DNA of 64,000 nucleotides from Pedobacter sp. MC2016-05 (GTDB lineage: Bacteria > Bacteroidota > Bacteroidia > Sphingobacteriales > Sphingobacteriaceae), in assembly GCF_026239735.1 (NCBI RefSeq), contig NZ_JAPIVT010000003.1, forward strand, positions 186,001 to 250,000. Direction: 5' to 3'. Both the position numbers and the translations under genes were made by a program. Under the pieces are notes generated by a model. It saw nothing but the letters and a program-made list of their open reading frames with translations. It had not been told where the DNA came from and made no database searches. The first letter of the stretch is position 1. Every line of letters begins with the position of its first letter. Shown here piece after piece: positions 35,439 through 44,833 of the stretch.

Positions 35439-37628
35439 ATGACAATTTCGTTATGGAGATACAGCCATCTTGCTTTAGCTGTATCTTCTTTTCTTTTTAT
35501 TGCACTTGCCTCTGTTACAGGTATCATCCTATCATTTAAGCCTGTTGCTGAAAAGATTCAGCCTTATAAATCAAAAGATTTCTATAGGCTTAATGTTGCC
35601 CAGCTCATCCCGACATTGCAAAAATCCTATACGGATATTGCTGACGTAACCATTGATGCCAATCAATTTGTAAAAGTAAATGGCACAGACTCGAATGAGG
35701 AGTCTGGAAACTTTTATGTCGATCCTAAAACTGGCAAATCATTTGGTAAAGTAGCCAAAGAGAATGAATTTTTTAGGTGGACCACTACTTTACATAGGTC
35801 GTTATTTCTACATGAGTTGGGGAGGCTATTTGTTGGTATTACCGCCTTTCTGTTATTTCTTATTGCAACATCTGGTACAGTTTTGATTATTCAGCGCCAA
35901 CGCAGCCTAAAGAAATTTTTCGGAAAGATTGTTAAAGATGGATTTGCACAATATTATCATGTTGTTTTAGGGCGATTACTGTTAATTCCAATCATCATCA
36001 TTTCGCTATCTGGTACCTACCTTTCATTACAACGATTTGGAATTATTAAGGAAGAAAAAATAACGTACAAAATTGATTTCGATGCATTGAAAACTAATCC
36101 TGCCAAATCGGTTAGCGATTTTGAGGTTTTCAAAAATATCCCATTAAGCGATTTACAATCAATAGAGTTTCCCTTTTCTGAAGATGTAGAGGATTACTTT
36201 ACGCTTAAACTTAGCGACCGGGAAATTACCGTGAATCAAATCACCGGAGAAATTATTACCCAACAACCTTACTCCAAAGCCACCATTTTTAATAACCTCA
36301 GTATGGATTTACATACGGGTAGGGGAAGTGCCATTTGGGCGATTTTTTTAGCCATTGCATCGGCAAATATCTTGTTTTTTATTTATTCGGGTTTTGTAAT
36401 TTGGTGGAAACGCAGCCGTAATGGTATCAAAAACAAATACAAGTTCGATCAGGCAGAATATATTTTACTGGTTGGCTCTGAAAACGGCAGTACCTTTCGT
36501 TTTGCCAATGCCATTCAACAACAGCTTTTAAAGAATGGGAAAAGTGCCTTCATGGCCGAACTTAATGATTACAATGTTTATCCAAAAGCCGAGCATATTT
36601 TAATTTTTGCGGCAACTTATGGTCAGGGAGATGCACCGACAAATGCGTCGAAGTTTAAATCGCTCCTCAAAAAGCATAAACAATTATCAATTGTCGATTT
36701 TTCGGTAGTTGCCTTTGGTTCTCAAGCCTACCCTGATTTTTGCAAGTTTGGTTACGAAGTTAACAATGCTTTAGCGCATGAAGATTGGGCAAAACCCTTG
36801 CTCGAAATCCATACCGTAAACGATCGGTCGCCAGAGGATTTTATGCGATGGGCAAACTTATGGGCACAGACTTCTCATATCGAGCTAAGTGCTCTTGATA
36901 AATTGCTTGCCCCAAAACCTGCGAAAACGCAGGAGTTTCAAGTAGTAGATAAAACAGTTTCAAGCCATGAGGATACTTCATTCATTATCCGCTTAAAGCC
37001 TCTTAAAAAAACTAAATTTACTTCTGGTGATTTATTAGCTGTTTACCCGGCAAACGATCATCGAGAACGTTTATATTCCATTGGTAAAATGGATAAAGAT
37101 GTTCAGTTAAGCGTTAAACTTCATCAAGGAGGTTTAGGCTCGGGTTTTTTGCACGATCTTAAAATCGATGAGAAATTCAGGGCTGCGGTTGTTAAGAATA
37201 CACATTTTCATTTTCCTGCTAAAGCAAAAACGGTAATCATGGTTTCAAACGGAACGGGTATAGCGCCGTTTTTAGGTATGATAGATCAGCAAGGAAGAGT
37301 GCAGGATATTCATCTGTACTGTGGTTTTAGAAACAAAGCGTCGTTTACACTTTACGAAAATGCGATCAATAAAGAAGCCAATTTGCTCACTTCGCTACAT
37401 GTAGCCTATTCTAGAGAGGGAGAAAAACAATATGTTAAAGATCTTCTTTTAAAAGACCAGTCGGTTGTTTGCCAAACATTAAGAGATAACGGAGTGATTA
37501 TGCTTTGTGGGTCTTTAAGTATGCAGAAAGATGTGATCGAGTTGTTGGATCAATTATGTCAGCAAGACCAGCAAAAAAGTATCAGTTACTATCAATCGCG
37601 AGGTCAGATTTTAATGGATTGTTATTAG
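35439..37628 (+). CDS. PepSY transmembrane - flavodoxin - ferredoxin-reductase fusion
   Basis: A 729-residue fusion. The N-terminal about 340 residues are a PepSY-associated membrane module: four hydrophobic spans (near 5-30, 130-155, 180-205 and 300-325) with conserved His residues (TTLHRSLFLHELGR; MDLHTGRGS) that could bind haem, and a PepSY domain between. Residues 345-480 are a flavodoxin domain (LLVGSENGSTFRFANA; FAATYGQGDAPTNA). From about 500 comes the CysJ-like reductase, with the FAD motif RLYSIG, GLGSGFLHDL and the NADP-binding SNGTGIAPFLG. It should pass electrons from NAD(P)H across the inner membrane to periplasmic partners, most simply the neighbouring DUF2271 protein. Confidence 0.9.
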   Translation: MTISLWRYSHLALAVSSFLFIALASVTGIILSFKPVAEKIQPYKSKDFYRLNVAQLIPTLQKSYTDIADVTIDANQFVKVNGTDSNEESGNFYVDPKTGKSFGKVAKENEFFRWTTTLHRSLFLHELGRLFVGITAFLLFLIATSGTVLIIQRQRSLKKFFGKIVKDGFAQYYHVVLGRLLLIPIIIISLSGTYLSLQRFGIIKEEKITYKIDFDALKTNPAKSVSDFEVFKNIPLSDLQSIEFPFSEDVEDYFTLKLSDREITVNQITGEIITQQPYSKATIFNNLSMDLHTGRGSAIWAIFLAIASANILFFIYSGFVIWWKRSRNGIKNKYKFDQAEYILLVGSENGSTFRFANAIQQQLLKNGKSAFMAELNDYNVYPKAEHILIFAATYGQGDAPTNASKFKSLLKKHKQLSIVDFSVVAFGSQAYPDFCKFGYEVNNALAHEDWAKPLLEIHTVNDRSPEDFMRWANLWAQTSHIELSALDKLLAPKPAKTQEFQVVDKTVSSHEDTSFIIRLKPLKKTKFTSGDLLAVYPANDHRERLYSIGKMDKDVQLSVKLHQGGLGSGFLHDLKIDEKFRAAVVKNTHFHFPAKAKTVIMVSNGTGIAPFLGMIDQQGRVQDIHLYCGFRNKASFTLYENAINKEANLLTSLHVAYSREGEKQYVKDLLLKDQSVVCQTLRDNGVIMLCGSLSMQKDVIELLDQLCQQDQQKSISYYQSRGQILMDCY

Positions 37629-38551
37629 TCTGGAGTTCGATTAATATTTCTAGAAAGCATTGGTTAGCAGCGCTTCTGTGATTGAGGTACAGCTTGTCAA
37701 GACCGTTCGGTAAAGCAACCTATTTAGGTAAGAAAGATTGCTTCACTCGCAAAAGTCCGTGTTCGCAATGGCGTATTGGGCTGTGTGAAATGGGTTTTGG
37801 CGGAGGGTTTTTTGGCATACGCTATAGCCGCCCAAAGCTCCCTCTCCTCAAGGAGAGGGCGGGGGTGAGGTAAAATGAAAGCATTAGTTGGGCAAATATT
37901 TTAGCACCCCTCTCCAGAAGACAGGGTTTTAAGATTTAGTGATTTAAACCCTTTTAGCTGCCTCTTTCTTATTTTTCTTAAGCAAATTGTGGCAGGATTT
38001 ACGGCGTAAATGGTAAGATTGCCGCAGTGGTGAAAAACTCCTCCGCAATGACGATCGTTCTTGAAAAATGCGAACAGCTATTGTAAAAGGCATTTTAATC
38101 TCTAACGCCTATGTCTGTGTCCTCACAGACCGAAACGCCAACAAACATGTAATGGCCTGTAGGGACACAGACCATGGGGAAAACCTCATACAAGTTTGGG
38201 TTTGCAATGACGATCTTTCTTGTAAAATGCGCACAGCTATTGTAAAAGGCATTTTAATCTCTAATGCCTCGGTCTGTGTCCTCACAGACCGAAACACTAA
38301 CAAATCAGTAATGGTCTGTGGGGACACAGACAATGGGAGAAAAGTCCTCAATATAGGTTAATGAAATAAATTAACCCTCAGCTAGGCTCCGAAAAAATGC
38401 GAAAGCCTAATGATTTCCAGATGTCTTAATTTATATTCCCTTCAAACGCCTGGTTCTGTGTCCTCACATACCGAAACACTAATTTTTATGAAATGAATTA
38501 ACCCTCAGCTAATCTCCGCAAAAATGCGGAAAACCTGGTTACTTCCAATGC
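37629..38551. repeat. Intergenic repeat island with several repeat families
   Basis: About 920 bases without a real gene. It contains at least four repeat types: a GATTGCTTC / GCAATGACG dispersed element (for example 37737, 38045 and 38204); a perfect palindrome CCCTCTCCT-CA-AGGAGAGGG at 37840-37859 followed by CGGGGGTGAGG; a 159-bp tandem duplication (38045-38203 and 38204-38345); and a pair of direct repeats beginning AAATTAACCCTCAGCTA or GAATTAACCCTCAGCTA (about 38368 and 38494). An apparent 97-codon ORF inside (38068-38361) is only translated repeat. The island separates the PepSY reductase from the convergent apbE gene. Confidence 0.8.
38045..38345. repeat. 159-bp tandem repeat with hairpin arms
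   Basis: Two copies with a 159-base period, each starting GCAATGACGATC, containing GCTATTGTAAAAGGCATTTT and ending in an inverted repeat. In the second copy GTCTGTGTCCTCACAGACC pairs with GGTCTGTGGGGACACAGAC (one mismatch in 19), giving a long stem. A third, degraded copy with CTGTGTCCTCACATACCG lies near 38455. The structure resembles non-autonomous palindromic intergenic elements. Confidence 0.8.
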
Positions 38552-39553
38552 CTATATTCCCTTCTTCCACTTCTTAAGCAATTTCTCACTGATATTTTCG
38601 GAATGATAAACCTTTCCATCATCACCGAACATTATACAACTGTAATTCGGATAGGCTTTGATCAGTTTGAGTGCTTTATCTTTCCCTAGAACCATCATCG
38701 AGGTACTAAAACCATTGGCAAATTCAGCATCGGGTCCAAACACGGTTACGCTCGTTAAACCTGTGGCTGGGTAGCCTGTAACAGGATTGATGATATGAGA
38801 ATAGCGTTTTCCATCTAACACCACAAATTTTTCATAGCTTCCTGAGGTGACCACGGCAGCACTTTTTAGTGGCACTACCGCGAAAAGACTGTCTTTATTA
38901 AATGGATTGGTAATTCCTATTACCCAATGTTTTGCTTTAGGTGGTTTCCCCCAGGTACTCATGTCGCCAGATCCATTTACAATGCCTGCCTTTATCCCTT
39001 TCGCAAGCATCATATTTCTACATCGATCTGCAGCGTAGCCTTCACCCAATGCTCCAAAACCAATTTTCATCCCTTTTAATTTTAAAAAGATTGTCGAATT
39101 TAAACTATCAAGAATAATGTTTTCATAACCTACTTTTTCAACCGATTTTTTTACAGTTTCATCATCAGGCATGACTGTCATCGATCCATCAAATTTCCAA
39201 ATCCTATCCATGGCTGCAAAACTAATATCAAATGCACCGTTTGTTATTTTTGAAAGGTTAAGCGCTCTTTTGGTGAGATCAAAAACTTCCTTGTCAACTT
39301 CTACAGGTTTTATTCCCGCATTTCTATTTACTTTCGAAATTTGTGTTTCTGGTTTCCAGTCTGAAATTAAGTATTCAATGCGGCTGATTTCTGCGATCAC
39401 ACTATCAATGTTTTGTGTGGCGGTTAGGGCATCTTTAGCTACAATCGTAATTTCGAACTTACTACCCATCAACAAGGTGGTTCGTTTCTTTAATACTTGC
39501 GCTGATGCTGTAAATTGGAAGAGGACCAAGAAAATGATAAAGCTGCTTTTCAA
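38552..39553 (-). CDS. apbE: FAD:protein FMN transferase (ApbE)
   Basis: A 333-residue enzyme with a Sec signal peptide (1-18, ending TASAQ). It transfers FMN from FAD to Ser/Thr of target proteins outside the cytoplasm. Family elements: TTLLMGSKFEITI near 25-37, ISDWKPETQISKVNRNAG, FGALGEGYAADRC near 172-184, NGSGDMSTWG near 198, HIINPVTGYPATG near 255-267, and EFANGFSTSMMVLG near 278-291. It converges with the DUF2271/PepSY operon across the repeat island, and the DUF2271 protein carries a plausible acceptor motif. Confidence 0.93.
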   Translation of the reverse strand: MKSSFIIFLVLFQFTASAQVLKKRTTLLMGSKFEITIVAKDALTATQNIDSVIAEISRIEYLISDWKPETQISKVNRNAGIKPVEVDKEVFDLTKRALNLSKITNGAFDISFAAMDRIWKFDGSMTVMPDDETVKKSVEKVGYENIILDSLNSTIFLKLKGMKIGFGALGEGYAADRCRNMMLAKGIKAGIVNGSGDMSTWGKPPKAKHWVIGITNPFNKDSLFAVVPLKSAAVVTSGSYEKFVVLDGKRYSHIINPVTGYPATGLTSVTVFGPDAEFANGFSTSMMVLGKDKALKLIKAYPNYSCIMFGDDGKVYHSENISEKLLKKWKKGI

Positions 39554-39619
39554 TGATATGATATTTAAATAGTAAAGAGTTACTGAAAATTAGAAAGCTA
39601 TAATATCTGATCTGAACTA

Positions 39620-40744
39620 TTATTTTGCTATGAATTGATAAAAAGGGACAAACTCACGATGCCAAAACCATTCGGTATGCTTTCCATCTTCTTTCTCCAA
39701 AAAAACAATATTATGATTCTTTTCTTCGGAGTTCAAGATATCATACATCTTTTTCGTGTTCTGAACCATCGTAGCTCCTTCTTTATCTCCAGCAACAAAA
39801 AATATCTTCTTGCCTTTTAAGCCATTCAATTTAGTAGTCACTTCTGTATAAATTTGCGGGGCTAACCAAAACGCCGGACTAAAAACTCCAGCCGAACCAA
39901 ATGTTTTTGGATACCGTGCAATGGCGTACATGGAAATTAAGCCACCCATTGAGCTGCCGGCTATTGAAGTGTTTGCAAAATCTTTCAGTGTTCGGTAGTT
40001 CGAGTCGATGTGAGGCTTTAATGTTTCCACTAAAAAGGAAACATATTCTTTTCCTTCGCCTTTGCCGTATTGACTGTCGTAAGGATTGTATTCTTTTAGC
40101 CTATCCTTGCCCCCATGATCTATTCCTACAACGATCATTTCTTTTGATCCTTCACGAATTAGGCTGTCCATGATCGAATCAACTGCCCATTCATCGGCTC
40201 TTGGCGGATTGGCATGAAATAAATTCTGACCGTCCTGCATATAAATTACAGGATAACGCTTGTTAGACTTAGAATAGCCTTTAGGCAAATAGATCCAAAT
40301 CTGGCGATGTTTATTCAACTGTGGCATGTAAAAAGCAGAATCGACAAGATGAACATGGTCGCCAAAATGGTATTTTTCTTTAACCTGCTTAAAATTATCC
40401 GACCAATTTGCAATCTCTATATCCATTACAGTATCAACATTCAAATTTAAAATTCTGTTTGCTACTGATGTGCCATTTTTTTGGCATTCAGTTTTATCCC
40501 AGCTTCCTCGGGTAATTTTAAACTCATGATTTCCTTTTGGCAAATTTAACTCGATTACATAAGTAAGACTACCTTTTTCCTTTAAAATGGAAGCTTCACT
40601 TTTTGGATTCCAGTCGTTAAAACTGCCAGCAATGAAGAGCGTATGTTGTGTTTTCTGAGGAACACTAACATTTAGCAATACCTTAACCTGTGCGATTGAA
40701 GTGACCGGTAAGAGCAGAATAATGATGAATAGCCTTCCAGTCAT
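39620..40744 (-). CDS. Secreted esterase with N-terminal carbohydrate-binding-like (E-set) domain
   Basis: A 374-residue secreted protein (signal peptide 1-18). Residues 20-115 form an E-set/CBM48-like beta-sandwich (LFIAGSFNDWNPKS; LPKGNHEFKITRGSWDKTE). The rest is an esterase-D-type alpha/beta-hydrolase: VIYMQDGQNLF, GIDHGGKDRLKEYNPYD, the nucleophile elbow AGSSMGGLISM with Ser near 267, and a catalytic His in DGKHTEWFWHREF. This architecture is shared with enterochelin-esterase-like and feruloyl-esterase-like enzymes. No operon partner is apparent; a 119-residue gene lies 37 bases upstream on the same strand. Confidence 0.87.
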   Translation of the reverse strand: MTGRLFIIILLLPVTSIAQVKVLLNVSVPQKTQHTLFIAGSFNDWNPKSEASILKEKGSLTYVIELNLPKGNHEFKITRGSWDKTECQKNGTSVANRILNLNVDTVMDIEIANWSDNFKQVKEKYHFGDHVHLVDSAFYMPQLNKHRQIWIYLPKGYSKSNKRYPVIYMQDGQNLFHANPPRADEWAVDSIMDSLIREGSKEMIVVGIDHGGKDRLKEYNPYDSQYGKGEGKEYVSFLVETLKPHIDSNYRTLKDFANTSIAGSSMGGLISMYAIARYPKTFGSAGVFSPAFWLAPQIYTEVTTKLNGLKGKKIFFVAGDKEGATMVQNTKKMYDILNSEEKNHNIVFLEKEDGKHTEWFWHREFVPFYQFIAK

Positions 40745-40781
40745 AATAAGTTTGGTGGTGTAATCAATTGAAAACTAAAAT

Positions 40782-41141
40782 TTAAAGATTGGCGAAAACG
40801 AAGTTTAACCTGGCCAATTCAGTTTTAACTTGATTCATCCCTATTAAACCACCCGACATACCGCTAGTTTGCTGAAAAATATTAACCACTAGTTCATTTT
40901 TTTCCGCAGGTGTCATGCTCACGCTGAATTTAAAATATTTTACAAACGCTCCCAGCAAAATGCGTTGTATTCTGCTGCCTTTCTCTAAAATTAAATTACC
41001 AAAACCTTGGTCTTGTACTTTATATCCTTGTTGTTCTAAATGGTAAACAATTGTTTTCGTCATTTCCTCAACAGAGATATTTCCGTACAAATTTGAGATC
41101 AATCCATCTACAGTTTGAAGGTTTTTGATAAAATAGGGCAT
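40782..41141 (-). CDS. Conserved-looking hypothetical protein, 119 residues
   Basis: A 119-residue soluble protein with no signal peptide. The sequence has an amphipathic N-terminal part (VDGLISNLYGNISVEEMTK), a basic middle (GSRIQRILLGAFVKYFKF) and a Gly/Met segment (TSGMSGGLIGMNQVKTE). It starts two bases after the stop of the D-Ala-D-Ala carboxypeptidase gene, on the same strand, so it is probably co-transcribed. No family is recognised and no function is offered. Confidence 0.7.
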   Translation of the reverse strand: MPYFIKNLQTVDGLISNLYGNISVEEMTKTIVYHLEQQGYKVQDQGFGNLILEKGSRIQRILLGAFVKYFKFSVSMTPAEKNELVVNIFQQTSGMSGGLIGMNQVKTELARLNFVFANL

Positions 41142-41143
41142 AA

Positions 41144-42550
41144 TTATTTTAGTTGGTTTAAAACATTGAAAAGTTTTTTGTTAATTCCACTTCCACTGTA
41201 GTTGTTGATATTAATCACAATTACATATTTATTTCCGGCAGTATCGGTATGATAGCCTGCAAAAGCAGAAACATCATTTATTGTTCCACTTTTTATTTTC
41301 ATGCCATTGTATTCTGGTAAACCTTTATGAAAATCGGTAAACCAGCTTTCTTTTTGAATCTGGAATAGAATGTTGGCCATTGCCGAGGTAGTTACTCTAT
41401 CGCCAGGAGAAAGTCCGCTACCATCGATGATGTTCAAAGCTGTTTTATCGATTCCTTTTGCTGCCCAATAATTAATTTCTGTTTCTGCACCTTTGGCGGT
41501 TGTCGCTGGCTTTCCTGATTTTACGGCAATTGTTTTCAGCAAAGTTTCGCCGTATAAATTGATGCTTTTCTTTAAAAACCAATAACTGATTTCGCTCAAC
41601 GCTGGTGAACTAATGGTGCTTATTTTTTGGCTTAGAGAGGAAATAGGCTGATTATTTAAAGCGAGGAGCCTTGCTGTTGTAGCGTCCAAACTTGTTGAAA
41701 TTCCCAATTTCTTCAAGGTGTCCTGTAACCGATAAGCACAATCAAAGGCGGGATCAGGTGTGGCAACAGAGATACCGGATTTGCCAATACCCATTCCCCA
41801 ACTACCACGTAAATAAGCTACATTGCTGTATGGCGGCAGAAAGGCATAACTTCGATCACCAGTTCCAGAAGCACCGGTTTTCAACTCATTTACCAACTTA
41901 ATATAGGGCGTTTCAGGTACAGTTTTTATTACTTTAGCTTCATCAGCTGTGCTAGCGCCCGGACGTAAATGAATGTCGAACTGATTTTCTCTCCAGGATA
42001 AACCTGAAGTGCCTGCGCCGTAATAGTTTCCTATATCTTGCCAAACCCAGCCTTCTGGCGTAGTTTGTGTTCCGAAAACTCTATCATCACCAATAATCGA
42101 ACCTTCAATTTTTTTAATTCCTGCAGCTTTGACAGCAGCAACCCATTGTGTTAAAACTGCATTTTCTTTATTTTGATAACGCCAGGAGCCAAGCGTGGGA
42201 TCGCCACTTCCTATAATCACAAGATTTCCTTTTAAAGTGCCATCACTTGTGATGTTTCCAGTGTAGGCTAAGGTAGTTTGAAATTGGAAGTCTTTGCCTA
42301 AAATACTAAAAGCGGTGGCTGCGGTAATCGTTTTCAATGTTGATGCAGTAGCCAAACCAATTTGCTCATTCTTTGCAAACAGTGTTTTGCCGCTATTAGC
42401 ATCTAACACACAGATTGATAGGATGGCATGTTTCGCCTGCTCATCTGCTAATAAATTATTGAAAGCTTTTTCGAGGTTTTGAATTTTGTTTTGGGCAAAA
42501 GATTGAAAAGATAGCGCAATTAAGATTATGGTTAGTTTAAATATCTTCAT
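41144..42550 (-). CDS. dacB: D-alanyl-D-alanine carboxypeptidase/endopeptidase (PBP4 type, S13)
   Basis: A 468-residue periplasmic enzyme with a Sec signal peptide (1-20, ending SFAQ). The active-site tetrad is S70-T-L-K73 in ATASTLKTITA; downstream are DGSGLSPGDRVT, at the SxN position of the family, and KSGTINDVSAFAGY carrying the KTG-like triad near 410. S13 penicillin-binding proteins trim pentapeptide stems and cut peptide crosslinks in peptidoglycan. Domain insertions between the first two motifs match PBP4. The gene sits two bases before a 119-residue unknown gene. Confidence 0.92.
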   Translation of the reverse strand: MKIFKLTIILIALSFQSFAQNKIQNLEKAFNNLLADEQAKHAILSICVLDANSGKTLFAKNEQIGLATASTLKTITAATAFSILGKDFQFQTTLAYTGNITSDGTLKGNLVIIGSGDPTLGSWRYQNKENAVLTQWVAAVKAAGIKKIEGSIIGDDRVFGTQTTPEGWVWQDIGNYYGAGTSGLSWRENQFDIHLRPGASTADEAKVIKTVPETPYIKLVNELKTGASGTGDRSYAFLPPYSNVAYLRGSWGMGIGKSGISVATPDPAFDCAYRLQDTLKKLGISTSLDATTARLLALNNQPISSLSQKISTISSPALSEISYWFLKKSINLYGETLLKTIAVKSGKPATTAKGAETEINYWAAKGIDKTALNIIDGSGLSPGDRVTTSAMANILFQIQKESWFTDFHKGLPEYNGMKIKSGTINDVSAFAGYHTDTAGNKYVIVININNYSGSGINKKLFNVLNQLK

Positions 42551-42559
42551 TGTAAATAT

Positions 42560-43687
42560 TTACATTAAAAAGCTCGAATAGTTTTTTTTATTAATAACAG
42601 CTGTTGTGTTTATAAAATAAGCATCTGTAAAAGTAGTTGGAAATTTAACTTTTTTGTTTTCGTTCCATTTAATTTCCATTGCATTGATACCTCCGTCAAC
42701 TTCTTCAATCAAATCTATTTCTTGTTGCTGAAAACTTCTCCAGAAATAATATTTAGCAAATTTTCTTTTGTTGTTGTTCCTTTTTATGTATTCTGATATA
42801 ATATAATTTTCAAATAGTGCTCCTGTATCCTGTCTTAATCCCAATGGGCTAAAATTTTGGATTATAGCATTTCGGATTCCATTATCATAAAAATATATTT
42901 TTCTGCTCTTTTTTATCTCGTTTGGAAGATTTTTGCTGAAAGCTGTAAGCTTAAAAATTATAAAGCATTGTTCTAACAAATCGATATACTTTTCTACCGT
43001 TTGTTTATCTGCATCGATAATTTGCCCAAGTTCTTGGTAAGAAACTTCATTTCCCATCTGTAAAGCCAACGCCTGAACCAATTTTTCTAACTGTAGCGGT
43101 TTTCGGATGCTGGTTAATGATAAAATATCCTTAAATAAATAGTTGTTTGTTAAATTCAATAACAGTTCTTTTTCTTCACCAGGATAGTTGATGGCATCAG
43201 GATAACTGCCATAAATCAATCTCTTTTCCAAGGCCTGTTCTTCAGCTAATAAATTTTTGTTATTCGCCAATTCTGATATTGAAAAAGAGAAGAGGTTGTA
43301 CTCAAATTTCCTGCCTGTAAGCGGTTCTTTTATTCCCGTAGCTAGTTCCAATGAAGACGAACCCGTTACCAGTAACTGTATATCAATGAAATTATCAACT
43401 ATTATTTTTAAAGTCAATCCAATCCCACCTACTCTTTGTGCCTCATCAATAAAAATTATTTTATTATTCCCGATAATCGATTTAAGTCTTTCAAAGCTTG
43501 TGTTTTCTAGTGTATTACGAACTTCGGCCTCATCGCAATTTAAAAAAATAGATGGTAATCCAGTTTCTTTAACTAATTCTTTTAATAAGGTTGTTTTACC
43601 TACTTGCCTTGCACCAGTTAAAATAATGGCTTTTCCTTTAAAAAACTTTGATTTAATAACTGAATTACGATAACTTTTTCTTTTAAA
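42560..43687 (-). pseudogene. AAA-type ATPase with DUF4143, apparently lacking a start codon
   Basis: The open frame runs from a TAA at about 43700 to 42560. It encodes KSKFFKGKAIILTGARQVGKTT (Walker A, split by a loop), Walker B IIFIDEAQRVGG, a sensor segment LLVTGSSSLELA, and a complete DUF4143 C-terminal domain with GALFENYIISEYIKR and EIDLIEEV, the restriction-endonuclease-like part. Such proteins are stand-alone ATPases of unclear role, sometimes linked to toxin-antitoxin systems. No ATG, GTG or TTG precedes the P-loop; the first in-frame candidate is a TTG at 43417, which would remove the P-loop. The frame abuts the asd terminator hairpin, so the first codons were probably lost by deletion. 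Confidence 0.65.
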
Positions 43688-43717
43688 AAAGCGATGTGTT
43701 TATTCACATCGCTTTTT
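43685..43717 (-). terminator. Terminator of asd
   Basis: Perfect 13-bp stem AAAAAGCGATGTG / CACATCGCTTTTT with loop TTTATT, T-rich on both strands. It lies about 80 bases after the asd stop on the minus strand and touches the start of the neighbouring ATPase frame. Confidence 0.85.
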
Positions 43718-43794
43718 ATATAGTTGTTATGCTGAACTTATTCCAGCACCTTATAAATAAGACTTTGAAACAAGTTCAAGGAAGGAGTTTATTT

Positions 43795-44784
43795 TTAAAC
43801 TAATTCTTTTTGAATTAAGTACTCTGCAATTTGAACTGCGTTGGTTGCAGCACCTTTGCGCAAATTATCTGCAACAATCCAAAGGTTTAAAGCTTTCGGC
43901 GCTGATTCATCTCTACGAATACGACCAACAAAAACCTCATCTTTCTCATGTGCATCTTTTGGCATTGGGTATTTTAAGTTTGCTACATCATCAACAACGA
44001 TAATACCAGGTGATTTTTCTAAAATACTACGCACTTCAGCTAAATCGAAATCGTTTTCAAATTCGATGTTAACCGATTCTGAGTGACCGCCCATTACCGG
44101 AATACGAACAGTTGTCGCCGTAACTTTAATGTTGTTATCGCTCATGATTTTATTGGTTTCCTTCACCATTTTCATTTCTTCTTTGGTATAACCATTCTCC
44201 ATGAAAACGTCGATATGAGGAAGCACATTTAAATCGATTTCATAAGGATAAGCTTTCGGGCCGTCAATGCCTTTGCGCTCATTCATTAATTGTTCAACAG
44301 CTTTAACGCCCGTTCCGGTAACCGATTGATATGTAGAAACCACCACACGTTTAATTTTGTATTTATCGTGCAATGGTTTTAAAACCACTACCATTTGAAT
44401 GGTAGAACAGTTTGGATTAGCAATAATTTTATTGTCGATAGAAAGCTCGTGCGCATTAACCTCCGGAACGATTAATTTAACCGCAGGGTCCATTCTCCAT
44501 GCCGAAGAGTTATCGATAACGGTTGTTCCAGCTTCTTTGAAACGAGGTGCATGCTCTAATGAAGTATTACCTCCGGCAGAGAAAAGAGCGATATCTGGTC
44601 TCATGCCAATTGCAGTGTCCATGCTAACGATTGGGAACTTCTTACCCTTAAAAGTAATCTCCTTACCAACACTCTTTTCTGATGCCACGGGAATTAACTC
44701 TGTTAAAGGGAAATTTCTCTCCTCCAATACTTTTAACATAACGGTACCAACCAATCCGGTTGCACCTACAACTGCTACTTTCAT
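43795..44784 (-). CDS. asd: Aspartate-semialdehyde dehydrogenase
   Basis: A 329-residue NADP-dependent enzyme that reduces aspartyl phosphate to aspartate semialdehyde, the branch point to lysine, diaminopimelate, threonine and methionine. The N-terminal Rossmann motif VVGATGLVGTVML (residues 5-17), the phosphate-binding SAGGNTSLEHAP (69-80), VIDNSSAWRMDP, the catalytic Cys126 in NPNCSTIQ, and VRIPVMGGHSESVNIEF near 217-233 with the active-site His are all present. Length is normal. It is monocistronic, ended by the strong terminator at 43685-43717. It is the one essential housekeeping metabolic gene in the region. Confidence 0.97.
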   Translation of the reverse strand: MKVAVVGATGLVGTVMLKVLEERNFPLTELIPVASEKSVGKEITFKGKKFPIVSMDTAIGMRPDIALFSAGGNTSLEHAPRFKEAGTTVIDNSSAWRMDPAVKLIVPEVNAHELSIDNKIIANPNCSTIQMVVVLKPLHDKYKIKRVVVSTYQSVTGTGVKAVEQLMNERKGIDGPKAYPYEIDLNVLPHIDVFMENGYTKEEMKMVKETNKIMSDNNIKVTATTVRIPVMGGHSESVNIEFENDFDLAEVRSILEKSPGIIVVDDVANLKYPMPKDAHEKDEVFVGRIRRDESAPKALNLWIVADNLRKGAATNAVQIAEYLIQKELV

Positions 44785-44833
44785 TTTAGATTTTAATTAT
44801 TATATTTATTAAACATTTGATATAAGCCCAAAT

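Noticed and set aside
38045..38345. Possible CRISPR array
   Set aside because: Only two full units with a 159-base period and nearly identical throughout, so there are no variable spacers; no cas genes nearby.
38068..38361. 97-codon plus-strand ORF
   Set aside because: It is made of two translated copies of the 159-bp intergenic repeat and has no domain; the repeat explains the open frame.
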